NCBI RefSeq assembly: GCF_020215705.1
Contig: NZ_JAIWNB010000026.1
Location: 62,001-126,000, forward strand
Length of the DNA stretch: 64,000 bases
Direction: 5' to 3'
Origin: Nonomuraea aurantiaca
Lineage (GTDB): Bacteria; Actinomycetota; Actinomycetes; Streptosporangiales; Streptosporangiaceae
Positions 32,332 to 41,532 of the stretch are shown in pieces. Under the pieces are notes generated by a model. The model ran no database searches. It worked only from the letters and a program-made list of their open reading frames with translations, and was not told where the DNA came from. The number at the start of each line of letters is the position of its first letter. The first letter of the stretch is position 1. Made by a program: the position numbers and the translations under genes.

Positions 32332-33264
32332 ATGACGACGCATCCAGTCCGTTACCTCACACCAATGGAAGACAGCTCCCGGTGGGACGCGTTCGAATTT
32401 CGGCCCGGCGATATTGTCATTAATTCGCCGGCAAAATGCGGCACCACCTGGACCCAGACGATCTGCGCGCTTCTGATCTTTCAGACGCCCCAACTGCCCG
32501 CGCCACTGTCGAGCCTCTCGCCGTGGATCGACATGCTCGTGCGTCCGAAACAGGAAGTTTGGGACAACCTGGCCGCGCAGCAACACCGCCGTTTCATCAA
32601 AACCCACATTCCGCTCGACGGCATCCCGGTCGATCCCCGAGTCACCTACATCACGGTGGGGCGGGACCCGCGCGATGTCGCCATCTCCCTGCGCAGCCAC
32701 GGCAAGAACCTCAAACGAGACGTGATTCGCCGACTGATCCACCAGGCCGCCCACCCCGGCAACGCGGCGGCGGACGTCCAGGTCGACGATCATGACGAGC
32801 GGGACCTCCTCGACGAACGGGAGTACTTGTTACGCTGGGTGGACAACGACGACTCGCCGTACGACAATCTCGACTCGCTGCGTGCGCTGATCTGGACGCA
32901 GAGCCGCGCATGGGTTCGCCGCGCGGAGCCGAACGTCATCCTGCTGCACTACGCCGACCTCTCCGCCGACCTCGCCGGCCAGATGCGACGGCTCGCCGAA
33001 CGGCTCGACATCGAGATCGACGAGAGCAGGTGGCCGGAGCTGGTCGAGGCCGCCACGTTCCAGCAGATGCGCAATCGCGCGGACAAACTCGCACCCGACG
33101 AGCAGCTGGGCTACATCCGCGATCACAAACGCTTTTTCCGCAGTGGCAAGTCGGGCCAATGGCAGCAGTTCCTCACCGATGAGGATCGAGCACACTACGA
33201 CCGCCGGATAGCCGAGCTCGCGGAGCCAGACTTGCGCGAATGGCTCCATCACGGGGCCAGGTGA
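32332..33264 (+). CDS. PAPS-dependent sulfotransferase
   Basis: A 310-aa cytosolic sulfotransferase. The 5'-phosphosulfate loop is SPAKCGTTWTQ (residues 32-42), the 3'-phosphate motif is VGRDPRDVAISL, and the C-terminal FRSGKSGQWQQFL matches RKGxxGDWKxxF, so all cofactor-binding elements are present. It should transfer sulfate from PAPS to a hydroxyl or amine. An upstream in-frame extension to 32164 is AT-rich and not conserved-looking, so ATG 32332 is used. First gene of the PKS/A-PCP cluster; the next gene is 21 bases away. Confidence 0.92.
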   Translation: MTTHPVRYLTPMEDSSRWDAFEFRPGDIVINSPAKCGTTWTQTICALLIFQTPQLPAPLSSLSPWIDMLVRPKQEVWDNLAAQQHRRFIKTHIPLDGIPVDPRVTYITVGRDPRDVAISLRSHGKNLKRDVIRRLIHQAAHPGNAAADVQVDDHDERDLLDEREYLLRWVDNDDSPYDNLDSLRALIWTQSRAWVRRAEPNVILLHYADLSADLAGQMRRLAERLDIEIDESRWPELVEAATFQQMRNRADKLAPDEQLGYIRDHKRFFRSGKSGQWQQFLTDEDRAHYDRRIAELAEPDLREWLHHGAR

Positions 33265-33285
33265 CCGCATGAACGCCGGGTTTCG

Positions 33286-34518
33286 ATGAAGCAGCAGGAA
33301 ATTCCGGAAATGTCGCCACAAGCGCCAGGGCGGCTCGTGACGGTCGAGCGTGTTCCCTCGTTGGAGGACGTTGCCGGGTATGCGTGGAATGACGTCGCTG
33401 ACCCGCAGGACATGTTCCAGAGCCGTGCCTGGCTGACGGCTCTCGAGCAATCCGGCGATGGACCCGTCACGTATCTGATCGCCCGAGAACCTGGGCACTC
33501 CCGAATTCTCGGTGCCCTTCCCCTCTATGACTCACTCCCCAGCCGTGGTGACTACCTGTACTGGCCGGAACTCCACTTCCAGGACCTGCTGCACGCCGCG
33601 CGTTCGCTCGATGGCCGGCTGGGACTGCTGGCCGGTTCCTGTGCGGGATTCAGTACGCGGCTCATCGTCGACCGCACCCTGCCGACTTCGACCAGGACGG
33701 TGGTCCTGCACGCACTCCGGGATGCCGCCTGCGCCGTCGCGGTCGAGCGCGGGCTCCCGTACACCTTCTTCTTGTTCCTCGACGCGGCCGCGTGGAGGGA
33801 CCTGGCTCCGGTCATCGGCGACGGAGATCAGCATCGATTTGCGAGCGTCGCGCAGACCGAGCTGGAGCTCCCCGGCGAGAGCTTCGAGGATTACCTGGCG
33901 ACGCTCCCACGGAACACCCGCACCAGCGTCCGCAGGGAGGTGGGGCTCTTCGCCAAGGACTGCGCGACCGAGACCGTACCTCTCCGTGAGGCCATCACGA
34001 CCATCGCGCCGATGATCGTGAACGTGCGGGCCAAGCACGGGATGGCGTACAGCGTGGACGCGGTCACGCGACGCCTCTCGGCGTACTCGTCCGCGCTGGG
34101 AGACGCCTCGTCGCTGGCCCTGCTGTGCCATGTACGGGGTCGTCTCGTCGGCACCGGAGTCATGTGCCGGTGGCATGACCGGCTGTACGTGACGGACTTC
34201 GGGCGTCTCGATGCCGAAGACGACGACGGCGAAGCGCAGGACCCGTTCGTGTACTTCAATGCGGCGATCTACGAACCCATCAAGTACGCCTATTCGGCAG
34301 GGCTGTCGAGAGTCGTCACCGGCGCCGGGGCGGAGCTGGGCAAGGCCCGGCGTGGTTCGGCGGTGCTCCCGCTGATGCACCTCGCGTGGGCGGCGGCCGG
34401 CGGTGGCCCGAACCGACAGAGCGACACCGCGCCGGCGGAGAGCCGCAGGCAGCACTGGCGCAAGTTACGCGGCGCTCACCCCAAGTACTTCCACTCGGCG
34501 TGGGATGAGCTGCTGTGA
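33286..34518 (+). CDS. FemAB/GNAT-like acyl- or aminoacyl-transferase
   Basis: A 410-aa protein of the FemAB-like / peptidogalycan-biosynthesis type of double-GNAT proteins. Visible are DMFQSRAWLTALEQSG at the start, PLYDSLPSRGDYLYWPELHF, YLATLPRNTRTSVRREV in the middle (as in the KxxRxxIxK turn), VRGRLVGTGVMCRWHDRLYVTDFG and FNAAIYEPIKYAYSAGLSRVVTGAGAELGKARRG at the end. Relatives join amino acids to an amine using aminoacyl-tRNA or an activated acyl donor. Its stop overlaps the A-PCP gene (GTGA), so it may take the aminoacyl group from that protein. Confidence 0.8.
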   Translation: MKQQEIPEMSPQAPGRLVTVERVPSLEDVAGYAWNDVADPQDMFQSRAWLTALEQSGDGPVTYLIAREPGHSRILGALPLYDSLPSRGDYLYWPELHFQDLLHAARSLDGRLGLLAGSCAGFSTRLIVDRTLPTSTRTVVLHALRDAACAVAVERGLPYTFFLFLDAAAWRDLAPVIGDGDQHRFASVAQTELELPGESFEDYLATLPRNTRTSVRREVGLFAKDCATETVPLREAITTIAPMIVNVRAKHGMAYSVDAVTRRLSAYSSALGDASSLALLCHVRGRLVGTGVMCRWHDRLYVTDFGRLDAEDDDGEAQDPFVYFNAAIYEPIKYAYSAGLSRVVTGAGAELGKARRGSAVLPLMHLAWAAAGGGPNRQSDTAPAESRRQHWRKLRGAHPKYFHSAWDELL

Positions 34519-36386
34519 CGCACCATCGATCCGACGGGCTGGACATCAGGCCCGCGAGGGAGGTCAGCGTGAGCCGAGGGGACGAGCCGACCGGCCCCGT
34601 CCGTGACACGACCAGGACAACGACCAACACCGCGACCCACACCGCGACCAACCGAGCGACCAGCACCGCGACCAGCACCGCCCCGCCGGGACTTCTCGGA
34701 CGGGTGCCCCGTGATCTGAGCAGGGTCGCCCTGGTCCACGAGGATCGTGAGATCACCTTCGGCGACATGGCCGCACTCAGCGAGGACATCAGCGGCGTCG
34801 TCCGGGCTCACCACCTGAAGGGCCGCGTGGTGGGCGTGCCGGCGGACCGGAGCCCGGAGTTCGTCGCGCGGATCGTGGGGCTGTGGAGCGCGGGCGCCGT
34901 CCCGGCGATCCTTGGAGACTGGGGCGCTGAGCGGGTACGCGGAGCGTTGACGGCCACCGGCGCCGTGGCGACCTTCGGACCGTCGGACGCCCCGGCCGGT
35001 CTGGAACTGCTGGACACCGTCGGGAACGATCGTGTCCGGCAGTTCGACGGACTCGATGGAGAGGACGTGGGCGGGGTCAGTCATGTCCTCTTCACGTCCG
35101 GCACGACGGGCAGGCCCAAGGGAATCGTCGTCGGACGAGCGGCCTTCGAGGCCGCCAGCGTGGCGTTCTTCAAGGAACTGCCCATGGACGAATCCGATCG
35201 GGTCGCCTTTCTCAGCAGACCCGGCCACGACCCGAGCCTGCGGGAGCTGATCGCGCCCTGGCTCACCGGTGCGACGTTGTTCATTCCCGACCGGCGCACG
35301 GCCGCGGATCCCCGGCTGATGGCGGCCTGGCTCTCGAAGCACGCCATCACCGTGCTCCAGGGCTCGCCGGTCCTCCTCCAGCTCATGGCGGGCTCGTCGG
35401 AGCTGCCCGTCGACAGCCTGCGGCTGGTCTGCTCGGTGGGGGCCCGGCTCACGGCGACGGCGCTGCGGTCGGCCGCACGGTTCGCCCCACGTGCCACCAT
35501 CGCCAACTGCTACGGCGCGTCGGAGACCCCGCAGGTCGTGTGCGTGCACCAGGTGCCGCCCGGCAAGGGGGTGGCGAGCGAGGACCCGGTTCCCATCGGA
35601 CGCGCGCTCGGCCATGCCGTTGTCAAGATCGTTCCCACCGATGACGGTGAACGTCTGGAGGGCCGGCTGCACGTGGAAGCCGCTGCCTGCGCACTCGGCT
35701 ACACGGACGGAACCCCGCTGCTGACTCCCGACCGCAACGGCTCTGACGGCCGGCGCTGGTACGACACCGGCGACATCGTCCGTCGGCTGCCGGACGGCTC
35801 GATGTGCTTCGTACGGCGGGCGGACCGGCAGGTCCAGGTCAACGGCACACGTGTGGAGCTGGACGAGATCGAGGGCGCGGCCGCCCTGGTCGCCGGCGTC
35901 GCCGACTCGGTGGCCACATTCGTCGAAGACAGCGGCGGAGTCGGCTCCGTACGCCTGACCGTCGTACGCAGCTCCCCGACGGCGCTCGACGGCGACGAGC
36001 TCCGCGCGGTGCTCCACGACCATCTGGACCCCGCGGTCGTGCCTTCCAGCATCGAGGTACGTGACTCATTGCCGGAGAACAACGGGGGGAAGCCGGCCCG
36101 ACCGGCGGACGTGGACGCTGCTCAGGATGAGGACCGGGCGGCGGCGCTGTGGGAGGTGCTTCACGAGAGCGCGCAGTCCGCTCTCGGGCGAGAGCGGATC
36201 GACGACCGGATCGACCCTGACGACGGCTTCTTCGACGCCGGCTTCACCTCGATGTCCCTCATGCGGTTCGTGGCGGAGGTCTCCGTTCAGCTCGGAACGG
36301 AGATCTCTCCCCTGCTGGTCTTTCGGTATCCCACCCTGAACGCCTTTGCCAATTACCTGCGGGAGAACCTGGACGACGTGTCCTGA
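34515..36386 (+). CDS. NRPS-like adenylation-PCP didomain protein
   Basis: A 623-aa stand-alone loader. After a Thr/Ala-rich linker (residues 31-57) comes the adenylation domain: A3 FTSGTTGRPKG (193-203), A5 NCYGASE, A7 YDTGD, A8 RADRQVQVNGTRVELDEIE and the A10 Lys in NGGKPARP. The PCP carries its phosphopantetheine Ser at S579 (FFDAGFTSMSLM). The A4 region reads HDPSLREL, keeping the Asp that binds an alpha-amino group. An eye-aligned specificity code is D-P-R-Q-C-V-C-Q-V-K, which I do not recognise. No condensation or TE domain. GTG start inside the previous stop. Confidence 0.9.
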   Translation: MTHHRSDGLDIRPAREVSVSRGDEPTGPVRDTTRTTTNTATHTATNRATSTATSTAPPGLLGRVPRDLSRVALVHEDREITFGDMAALSEDISGVVRAHHLKGRVVGVPADRSPEFVARIVGLWSAGAVPAILGDWGAERVRGALTATGAVATFGPSDAPAGLELLDTVGNDRVRQFDGLDGEDVGGVSHVLFTSGTTGRPKGIVVGRAAFEAASVAFFKELPMDESDRVAFLSRPGHDPSLRELIAPWLTGATLFIPDRRTAADPRLMAAWLSKHAITVLQGSPVLLQLMAGSSELPVDSLRLVCSVGARLTATALRSAARFAPRATIANCYGASETPQVVCVHQVPPGKGVASEDPVPIGRALGHAVVKIVPTDDGERLEGRLHVEAAACALGYTDGTPLLTPDRNGSDGRRWYDTGDIVRRLPDGSMCFVRRADRQVQVNGTRVELDEIEGAAALVAGVADSVATFVEDSGGVGSVRLTVVRSSPTALDGDELRAVLHDHLDPAVVPSSIEVRDSLPENNGGKPARPADVDAAQDEDRAAALWEVLHESAQSALGRERIDDRIDPDDGFFDAGFTSMSLMRFVAEVSVQLGTEISPLLVFRYPTLNAFANYLRENLDDVS

Positions 36387-36446
36387 CCCCCGCGACGGCT
36401 CGCTCCCCGTACGGAGCGGCAGCAAGCGAATCGGAGGACGGACGAT

Positions 36447-39400
36447 ATGGGCAAGCTCGTTGAGCCGATCGCGATCATCGGTATGGCCGGTCGTTTCCCG
36501 GGAGCGGTCGACACCCGGCAACTTTGGCGCAACCTCGTGGCCGGGGAGGAGGCAGTGCGCTTCCCGTCCGAGGACGAGCTCCGGTCGAGCGGCGTGTCGC
36601 GGGAAGCGCTGGACGACCAGGCTTACGTGCGGGCAGTGGCGGAGCCTGAGGGCATCGACCTGTTCGACGCCGGGTTCTTCGGCCTGAACCGGCGTGAGGC
36701 CGAGGTGTGCGATCCGCAGCTACGGCTGTACCTGGAGACCTCGCACGCCGCTGTCGAGAACGCCGGCTATGACGCTTTGAGACTCGGCAGAGCGGGCGTG
36801 TTCTCGTCCGTCGCCGCGAACCGCTACGGGATCGGCCGCGTCGTGGGCAACCTTGAGGCACTCCGGAGCGCCACCGGCATGGCGGCCGGCATGTGGAACA
36901 ACCCGGACAGCGCGTCCACGCTGGTCTCGTACAAGCTGAACCTGCACGGCCCCAGCATGACCGTGCAGACCGCGTGTTCGAGCTCGCTCGTGGCCGTACA
37001 TCTGGCCGTGAACGCGCTCCGGCTCCACGAGTGCGACGTCGCTCTGGCCGGCGGTGCCGACGTCGAGTTCCCCGTCGGTCACGGGTACTGGTGGGCCCAG
37101 GACGGCCCGCTGAGCCGGGACGGCCACTGCCGCCCCTTCGACGCGGCGGCCAGCGGCACGATCTTCGGCAGCGGCGTCGGCGTCGTGGTGCTCAAACGGC
37201 TCGCCGACGCCGTGGCCGACGGCGATCGGATCTCCGCGGTGATCCGGGCGGTGGCGGTCAACAACGACGGCGCGAGCAAGGTCGGCTTCACCGCGCCCAG
37301 CGCCGATCAGCAGGCGGAGGTCGTGCTGAGAGCCATGGAGCTGGCCGGCGTGGGTCCCGAGGACATCGGGTACGTGGAGGCACACGCCACCGCGACCCGG
37401 CTGGGTGACGCCATCGAGATCGCGGCGCTGAGGAAGGCGTTCAGTGCTCGGGCGACGTCGGAACTCGCGCCCGGGCGGTGTCCCATCGGCTCGATCAAGG
37501 GAAATGTGGGCCACCTGGGTCACGCGTCAGGAATCACGTCGCTGATCAAGGCCGCGCTGTCGCTGGGCCATGAGCAGATCCCCGCGAGCGTCAACTTCAC
37601 GGAGGTGAACCCGTTCCTCGAGCTCGAAGGCTCACCGTTCTTCGTCAACGACACGCTGCGGCCCTGGCCTCGATCGGCCGGCCACCGGCGCCTGGCCGGG
37701 GTCAGCTCCTTCGGGATCGGCGGCACGAACGCGCACGCGATCCTCGAAGAGGCACCCACCCGCGTAGCCGACCCGGCGCCGGAGCCTACGCAGCTGATCG
37801 TGTGGTCAGGACGCACGCCGTCCGCGGCCGAGGCCTACCCGGAGCAGCTTGCCCGCGCCTTCAAGGAGAGCGCGGAGCCGCTCGCCGGCGTCTCGTTCAC
37901 GCTGCAAGAGGGACGTACGCCGCACCCGGCCCGAGGCGCTGTGGTGGTCGAGAGCATGTCCGACGCGGCCACTGCCGTACTTGATCACGGGAGGCGAATC
38001 GTCACCCCGGAGGGGCAGGCGGACCGGAGCACCGTGTTCCTGTTCCCGGGAGAAGGGGCGCAGCACGCCCACATGGCGGCAGAGCTCTATCGCACCGAAC
38101 CAGCCTTCAGCGAGGCACTCGACGAGTGCTTCGCGCTCTTCGATGCCTGCGGGCTGCCACAGCGATCGCTCTGGGAGCGGGCGTCGGCAGAGCCGGCGGA
38201 CACGTCGCTCTTCAGCGTCGAGTACGCGCTGGGGCGGCTGTGGCTGGCGCTCGGCATCGAGCCCGACGCGCTGCTCGGCCACGGTATCGGGGAGTACGCG
38301 GCCGCCACGCTCGCCGAGGTGTTCACCCTCCCGGAAGCAGTACGGCTGGTGAGCGCCCGAGCCCGCGCGATGGGCGAGCAGTTCCGGCCGGCCTTCGACG
38401 GCGTCGAGTTACGTCGTCCCCGATGGAAGGTCTACTCCGCGTCCACAGGTGGCCTGGTGGCGGCGCAGGTGAGCACCGTGGAATTCTGGTGCCGGCAGCT
38501 CACCCGGCCCGTCCTGTTCGATCAGGCCCTTGAGGCCGTGCTGTCCGACGGTGACCGCGTGCTGGTGGAGGTGGGCCCCGGGCGGACGCTCACCACCCTG
38601 GCCCGCGCACATCCTCAGGTGCGCGCCAAGCGGCACCTGGCGGTGCCGACGCTTCCGAGCGGCCCGTCGAAGGGCGCCACCGAACGTGCCTCGTTCCTTC
38701 ATGCGCTGGCCCGGCTGTGGACCCTTGGCGCTGAGGTGAACTGGTCGGCGTCGGCTGCGACAGGTGAACGCGTACCTCTGCCGGGCTACCCGTATCAGCG
38801 CGAGCGGTACTGGATCGAGCGGGCGTCTCCGAGCGGCCCCGCGCCCACCCCTGAGGCGGAGGAACCGGCGGGCCGTGCGGTGTTCCGTCTGCCCACGTGG
38901 GTGGAGGCCGCGCACGGCGACACCGGCGCCTGGGAGCGGTCATGCCCCCTGGTGTTCCTGCCCGGCGATGCGCGACGAGCCGGCGAGCTGGTCGCCCTGC
39001 TCAAGCGGGCTGGGTGGGATGACGCGTTGCTGGTGCGGCAGGGTTCCTCCTATTCGGGAGATCGGAGCTCGGAGTTCGTGATCCGTCCCCGGCACTCGGC
39101 GGACGTCGTACGCCTGCTGGACGAGCTGAGAGACGCGCAGCGATACCCGGAGCTCGTCATCGACGCGACGCAGCTCGGCGACCTGGCCGAACCCGATCTG
39201 AGCGACATCGACGACCAGCTCGACACCGGTTTCCAGCGAATCGTCGAGCTGCTGCAGGAGGCGGCGCGACGGGCGCCCGACAAGCGCGCTCGCGACGTCG
39301 TGGTGGTCACCGAGCTGTCCGCGGACGTGACGGGCGGCGAGACCGTGCACCCGGTGCGGGCCATGCTGCTCGGGCTCCTGCGCAGCTACATGCTCGAGAA

Positions 39401-41513
39401 CCCGCGCGCCATGTGCAAGCTCGTCGACGTCCAGGGCGACATGACCGACGATCGGCTGGTCGCGGAGCTGCGCGGCCGGAAGCAATCCGAGATCGTCGCC
39501 CTGCGGGGGGATCGGCGTTGGGTCCCCGGCGAGCGGGAGTTCGTCCTTGACGGTGCCGGCCCGGTCGAGCTGCGTCACAGGGGTGTCTACGTCATCACCG
39601 GCGGACTCGGTGGCCTCGGTCTGGCCGTGGCGCGTGGCCTGGCGGACACCGGCCGGCAACCACGGTTGCTGCTGCTGGGCCGCCATGCGGCGGGCGGGCA
39701 CGACGCCGAGCTCGCCGAGATCCGGGCTCTCGGCGCCGAGTGCCGCGTCGAGGCGTGCGACGTGACCGACGTGACCGCGCTGCGGCGGGTGATCGACCAG
39801 GCGGCGGACACCTTCGGGGCCATCAACGGGGTGTTCCACCTGGCCGGCGTGGCGGGAGGGGGCATGCTCCAGTTCCGGACGCGGGAGCAGGTGTCGGAAA
39901 CGCTCGCGCCGAAGGTCCACGGTACGTTGGCGCTGCTCGAGGTGCTGCGGGACCGGGCGGACCTCGACTTCTTCGTGGCCTTCTCCAGCCGCGCGGCGCT
40001 CAGGGGCCTGGTGGGCGGCGCTGACTACGCGGCGGCGAACGCCTTCCTCGATGCGGTGGTGCGCCCGCAGCCCTTGCCGGGCTGCGCCTCGATGACCATC
40101 AACTGGCCGTCCTGGGCCGAGGTCGGTATGGCCGCCCGCCAAGGGCGGCCACCGCAAGCCAGACGCGCCGAATCGGGCACGGACGTGCGCTGGTGGTCGA
40201 CCCCGCTGTCGGCCGACAACTATCCGATCCTGGACGAACACCGTATGGACGGCGTACCGGTACTACCGGGCACGGCCCAGGTCGACTTCGTCCTGCGTGC
40301 CTTCCACGAGACGATCGGCCGTCCGAACGGGCGGCCCGCGCAGCTGCGCCACATGGTCTTCCGGAAGCCGATCACCACCCCGGAGCCCGTGTCACTCCAG
40401 GTCGGCTTCGAACCGCACGAGGACGTCTGGCGATTCACCGTACGCTCCGCGCCGCTCTCCCCGGGCTCGTCCCCCTCCTCTGACCCACCCGTCCACACGA
40501 CGGGTGAGATCGGGCTGGTGGACGCCAGGGCGGACACGGTGGACCTGGACGGGCTGCGCGCGTCGCTGCCCGAGCGCCGGGTACCCGTGAACGACGCGGA
40601 CAACCGGCTGTTCACCATCGGTCCACGATGGCCGGAAGAGGAGATCTGGACCTCCGGGGAGGACGTCGGCACGAAGCTCGCCGTACTCACCTTTCCCGAA
40701 GCGTTCGACCATGAGCTCGACGAGCACGCGTTGCATCCCACCCTTCTGGACGCGGCGGTGTCACTGGCGCGGGATCCTGATCATGAGCCTCCGCACGCAC
40801 CCTTCGCGTACCAGTCGATCCTGGTGCACCGGTCGATACCGGGCCTCGCGTACAGCCACATCCGCCGCCGCCCGAGCGGTTCGGACACGATCGTGGCGGA
40901 CATCGACGTGCTGACGGCAGGCGGTGACGTCGCCGTCGAGGTCAGGGGCTTCACCATGCGCCGCGTCGACGAGTCCATGGTCGCCCCCGAGACCTCTCGT
41001 GAGGAGCGAGGCGCCGATGCCGGGCAGGACCCGTCGTCGCCCGACGACGGGATCACGCCCGCGACCGGGGTCGGCATGCTGCTGCGCCTCCTGGGTCGGC
41101 CCGGCCACAGACAAGTGGCGATCACCATGGCGGGGGAAGACGCGGTCCTGAAACACTCCACCGAGAACCTGCCGGCCCACGCCAACGCCGACACGGTCGC
41201 CGACGCCGAGCAGCCGGGCGCGTCGGCCATGGCACCTGCGCGGCCCGGCTCACCCGGGCGGGTCTCGGGTGGAGCGCCAGCGGACGAGGCGTCGCTCGAG
41301 GCTCGGCTGATGGAGATGTGGTGCGCCGAATTCGGCGTGGAGTCGGTCCGCCCCGACGAGGACTTCTTCGAGCTGGGCGGCGACTCCTTCGCCGCGGTGG
41401 GTCTGGTGGAGGAGATCCGCAGGGCTTTCGACGTGGACGTCGGCATCGCGGTGATCTTCGACCACCCGACGGTGGCCGAGCTGGCCGCCGAGTTGCAACG
41501 GCTGACCGAGTGA
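36447..41513 (+). CDS. type I polyketide synthase module, KS-(inactive AT)-KR-DH-ACP
   Basis: A 1688-aa single module. KS at 5-435 with Cys177 (TACSSSL), His313 (in EAHATAT instead of EAHGTGT) and His356 (NVGHLGH), all present. AT-like region at about 525-735: GEGAQ is present but the nucleophile motif is GHGIGEY (Gly613 for Ser), and about 85 residues including the usual HAFHS His are missing. Structural KR half at about 830-1040, catalytic KR at 1046-1225 (GGLGGLG, S1181, Y1194). DH with H1265 (HRMDGVPVLP) and D1435 (HPTLLDAAV). ACP with S1647 (LGGDSFAA). GGAGG eight bases before ATG. KR precedes DH, the reverse of the common cis-AT order. Confidence 0.95.
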   Translation: MGKLVEPIAIIGMAGRFPGAVDTRQLWRNLVAGEEAVRFPSEDELRSSGVSREALDDQAYVRAVAEPEGIDLFDAGFFGLNRREAEVCDPQLRLYLETSHAAVENAGYDALRLGRAGVFSSVAANRYGIGRVVGNLEALRSATGMAAGMWNNPDSASTLVSYKLNLHGPSMTVQTACSSSLVAVHLAVNALRLHECDVALAGGADVEFPVGHGYWWAQDGPLSRDGHCRPFDAAASGTIFGSGVGVVVLKRLADAVADGDRISAVIRAVAVNNDGASKVGFTAPSADQQAEVVLRAMELAGVGPEDIGYVEAHATATRLGDAIEIAALRKAFSARATSELAPGRCPIGSIKGNVGHLGHASGITSLIKAALSLGHEQIPASVNFTEVNPFLELEGSPFFVNDTLRPWPRSAGHRRLAGVSSFGIGGTNAHAILEEAPTRVADPAPEPTQLIVWSGRTPSAAEAYPEQLARAFKESAEPLAGVSFTLQEGRTPHPARGAVVVESMSDAATAVLDHGRRIVTPEGQADRSTVFLFPGEGAQHAHMAAELYRTEPAFSEALDECFALFDACGLPQRSLWERASAEPADTSLFSVEYALGRLWLALGIEPDALLGHGIGEYAAATLAEVFTLPEAVRLVSARARAMGEQFRPAFDGVELRRPRWKVYSASTGGLVAAQVSTVEFWCRQLTRPVLFDQALEAVLSDGDRVLVEVGPGRTLTTLARAHPQVRAKRHLAVPTLPSGPSKGATERASFLHALARLWTLGAEVNWSASAATGERVPLPGYPYQRERYWIERASPSGPAPTPEAEEPAGRAVFRLPTWVEAAHGDTGAWERSCPLVFLPGDARRAGELVALLKRAGWDDALLVRQGSSYSGDRSSEFVIRPRHSADVVRLLDELRDAQRYPELVIDATQLGDLAEPDLSDIDDQLDTGFQRIVELLQEAARRAPDKRARDVVVVTELSADVTGGETVHPVRAMLLGLLRSYMLENPRAMCKLVDVQGDMTDDRLVAELRGRKQSEIVALRGDRRWVPGEREFVLDGAGPVELRHRGVYVITGGLGGLGLAVARGLADTGRQPRLLLLGRHAAGGHDAELAEIRALGAECRVEACDVTDVTALRRVIDQAADTFGAINGVFHLAGVAGGGMLQFRTREQVSETLAPKVHGTLALLEVLRDRADLDFFVAFSSRAALRGLVGGADYAAANAFLDAVVRPQPLPGCASMTINWPSWAEVGMAARQGRPPQARRAESGTDVRWWSTPLSADNYPILDEHRMDGVPVLPGTAQVDFVLRAFHETIGRPNGRPAQLRHMVFRKPITTPEPVSLQVGFEPHEDVWRFTVRSAPLSPGSSPSSDPPVHTTGEIGLVDARADTVDLDGLRASLPERRVPVNDADNRLFTIGPRWPEEEIWTSGEDVGTKLAVLTFPEAFDHELDEHALHPTLLDAAVSLARDPDHEPPHAPFAYQSILVHRSIPGLAYSHIRRRPSGSDTIVADIDVLTAGGDVAVEVRGFTMRRVDESMVAPETSREERGADAGQDPSSPDDGITPATGVGMLLRLLGRPGHRQVAITMAGEDAVLKHSTENLPAHANADTVADAEQPGASAMAPARPGSPGRVSGGAPADEASLEARLMEMWCAEFGVESVRPDEDFFELGGDSFAAVGLVEEIRRAFDVDVGIAVIFDHPTVAELAAELQRLTE

Positions 41514-41532
41514 GGTCCCGGTCGGGTGCTAT

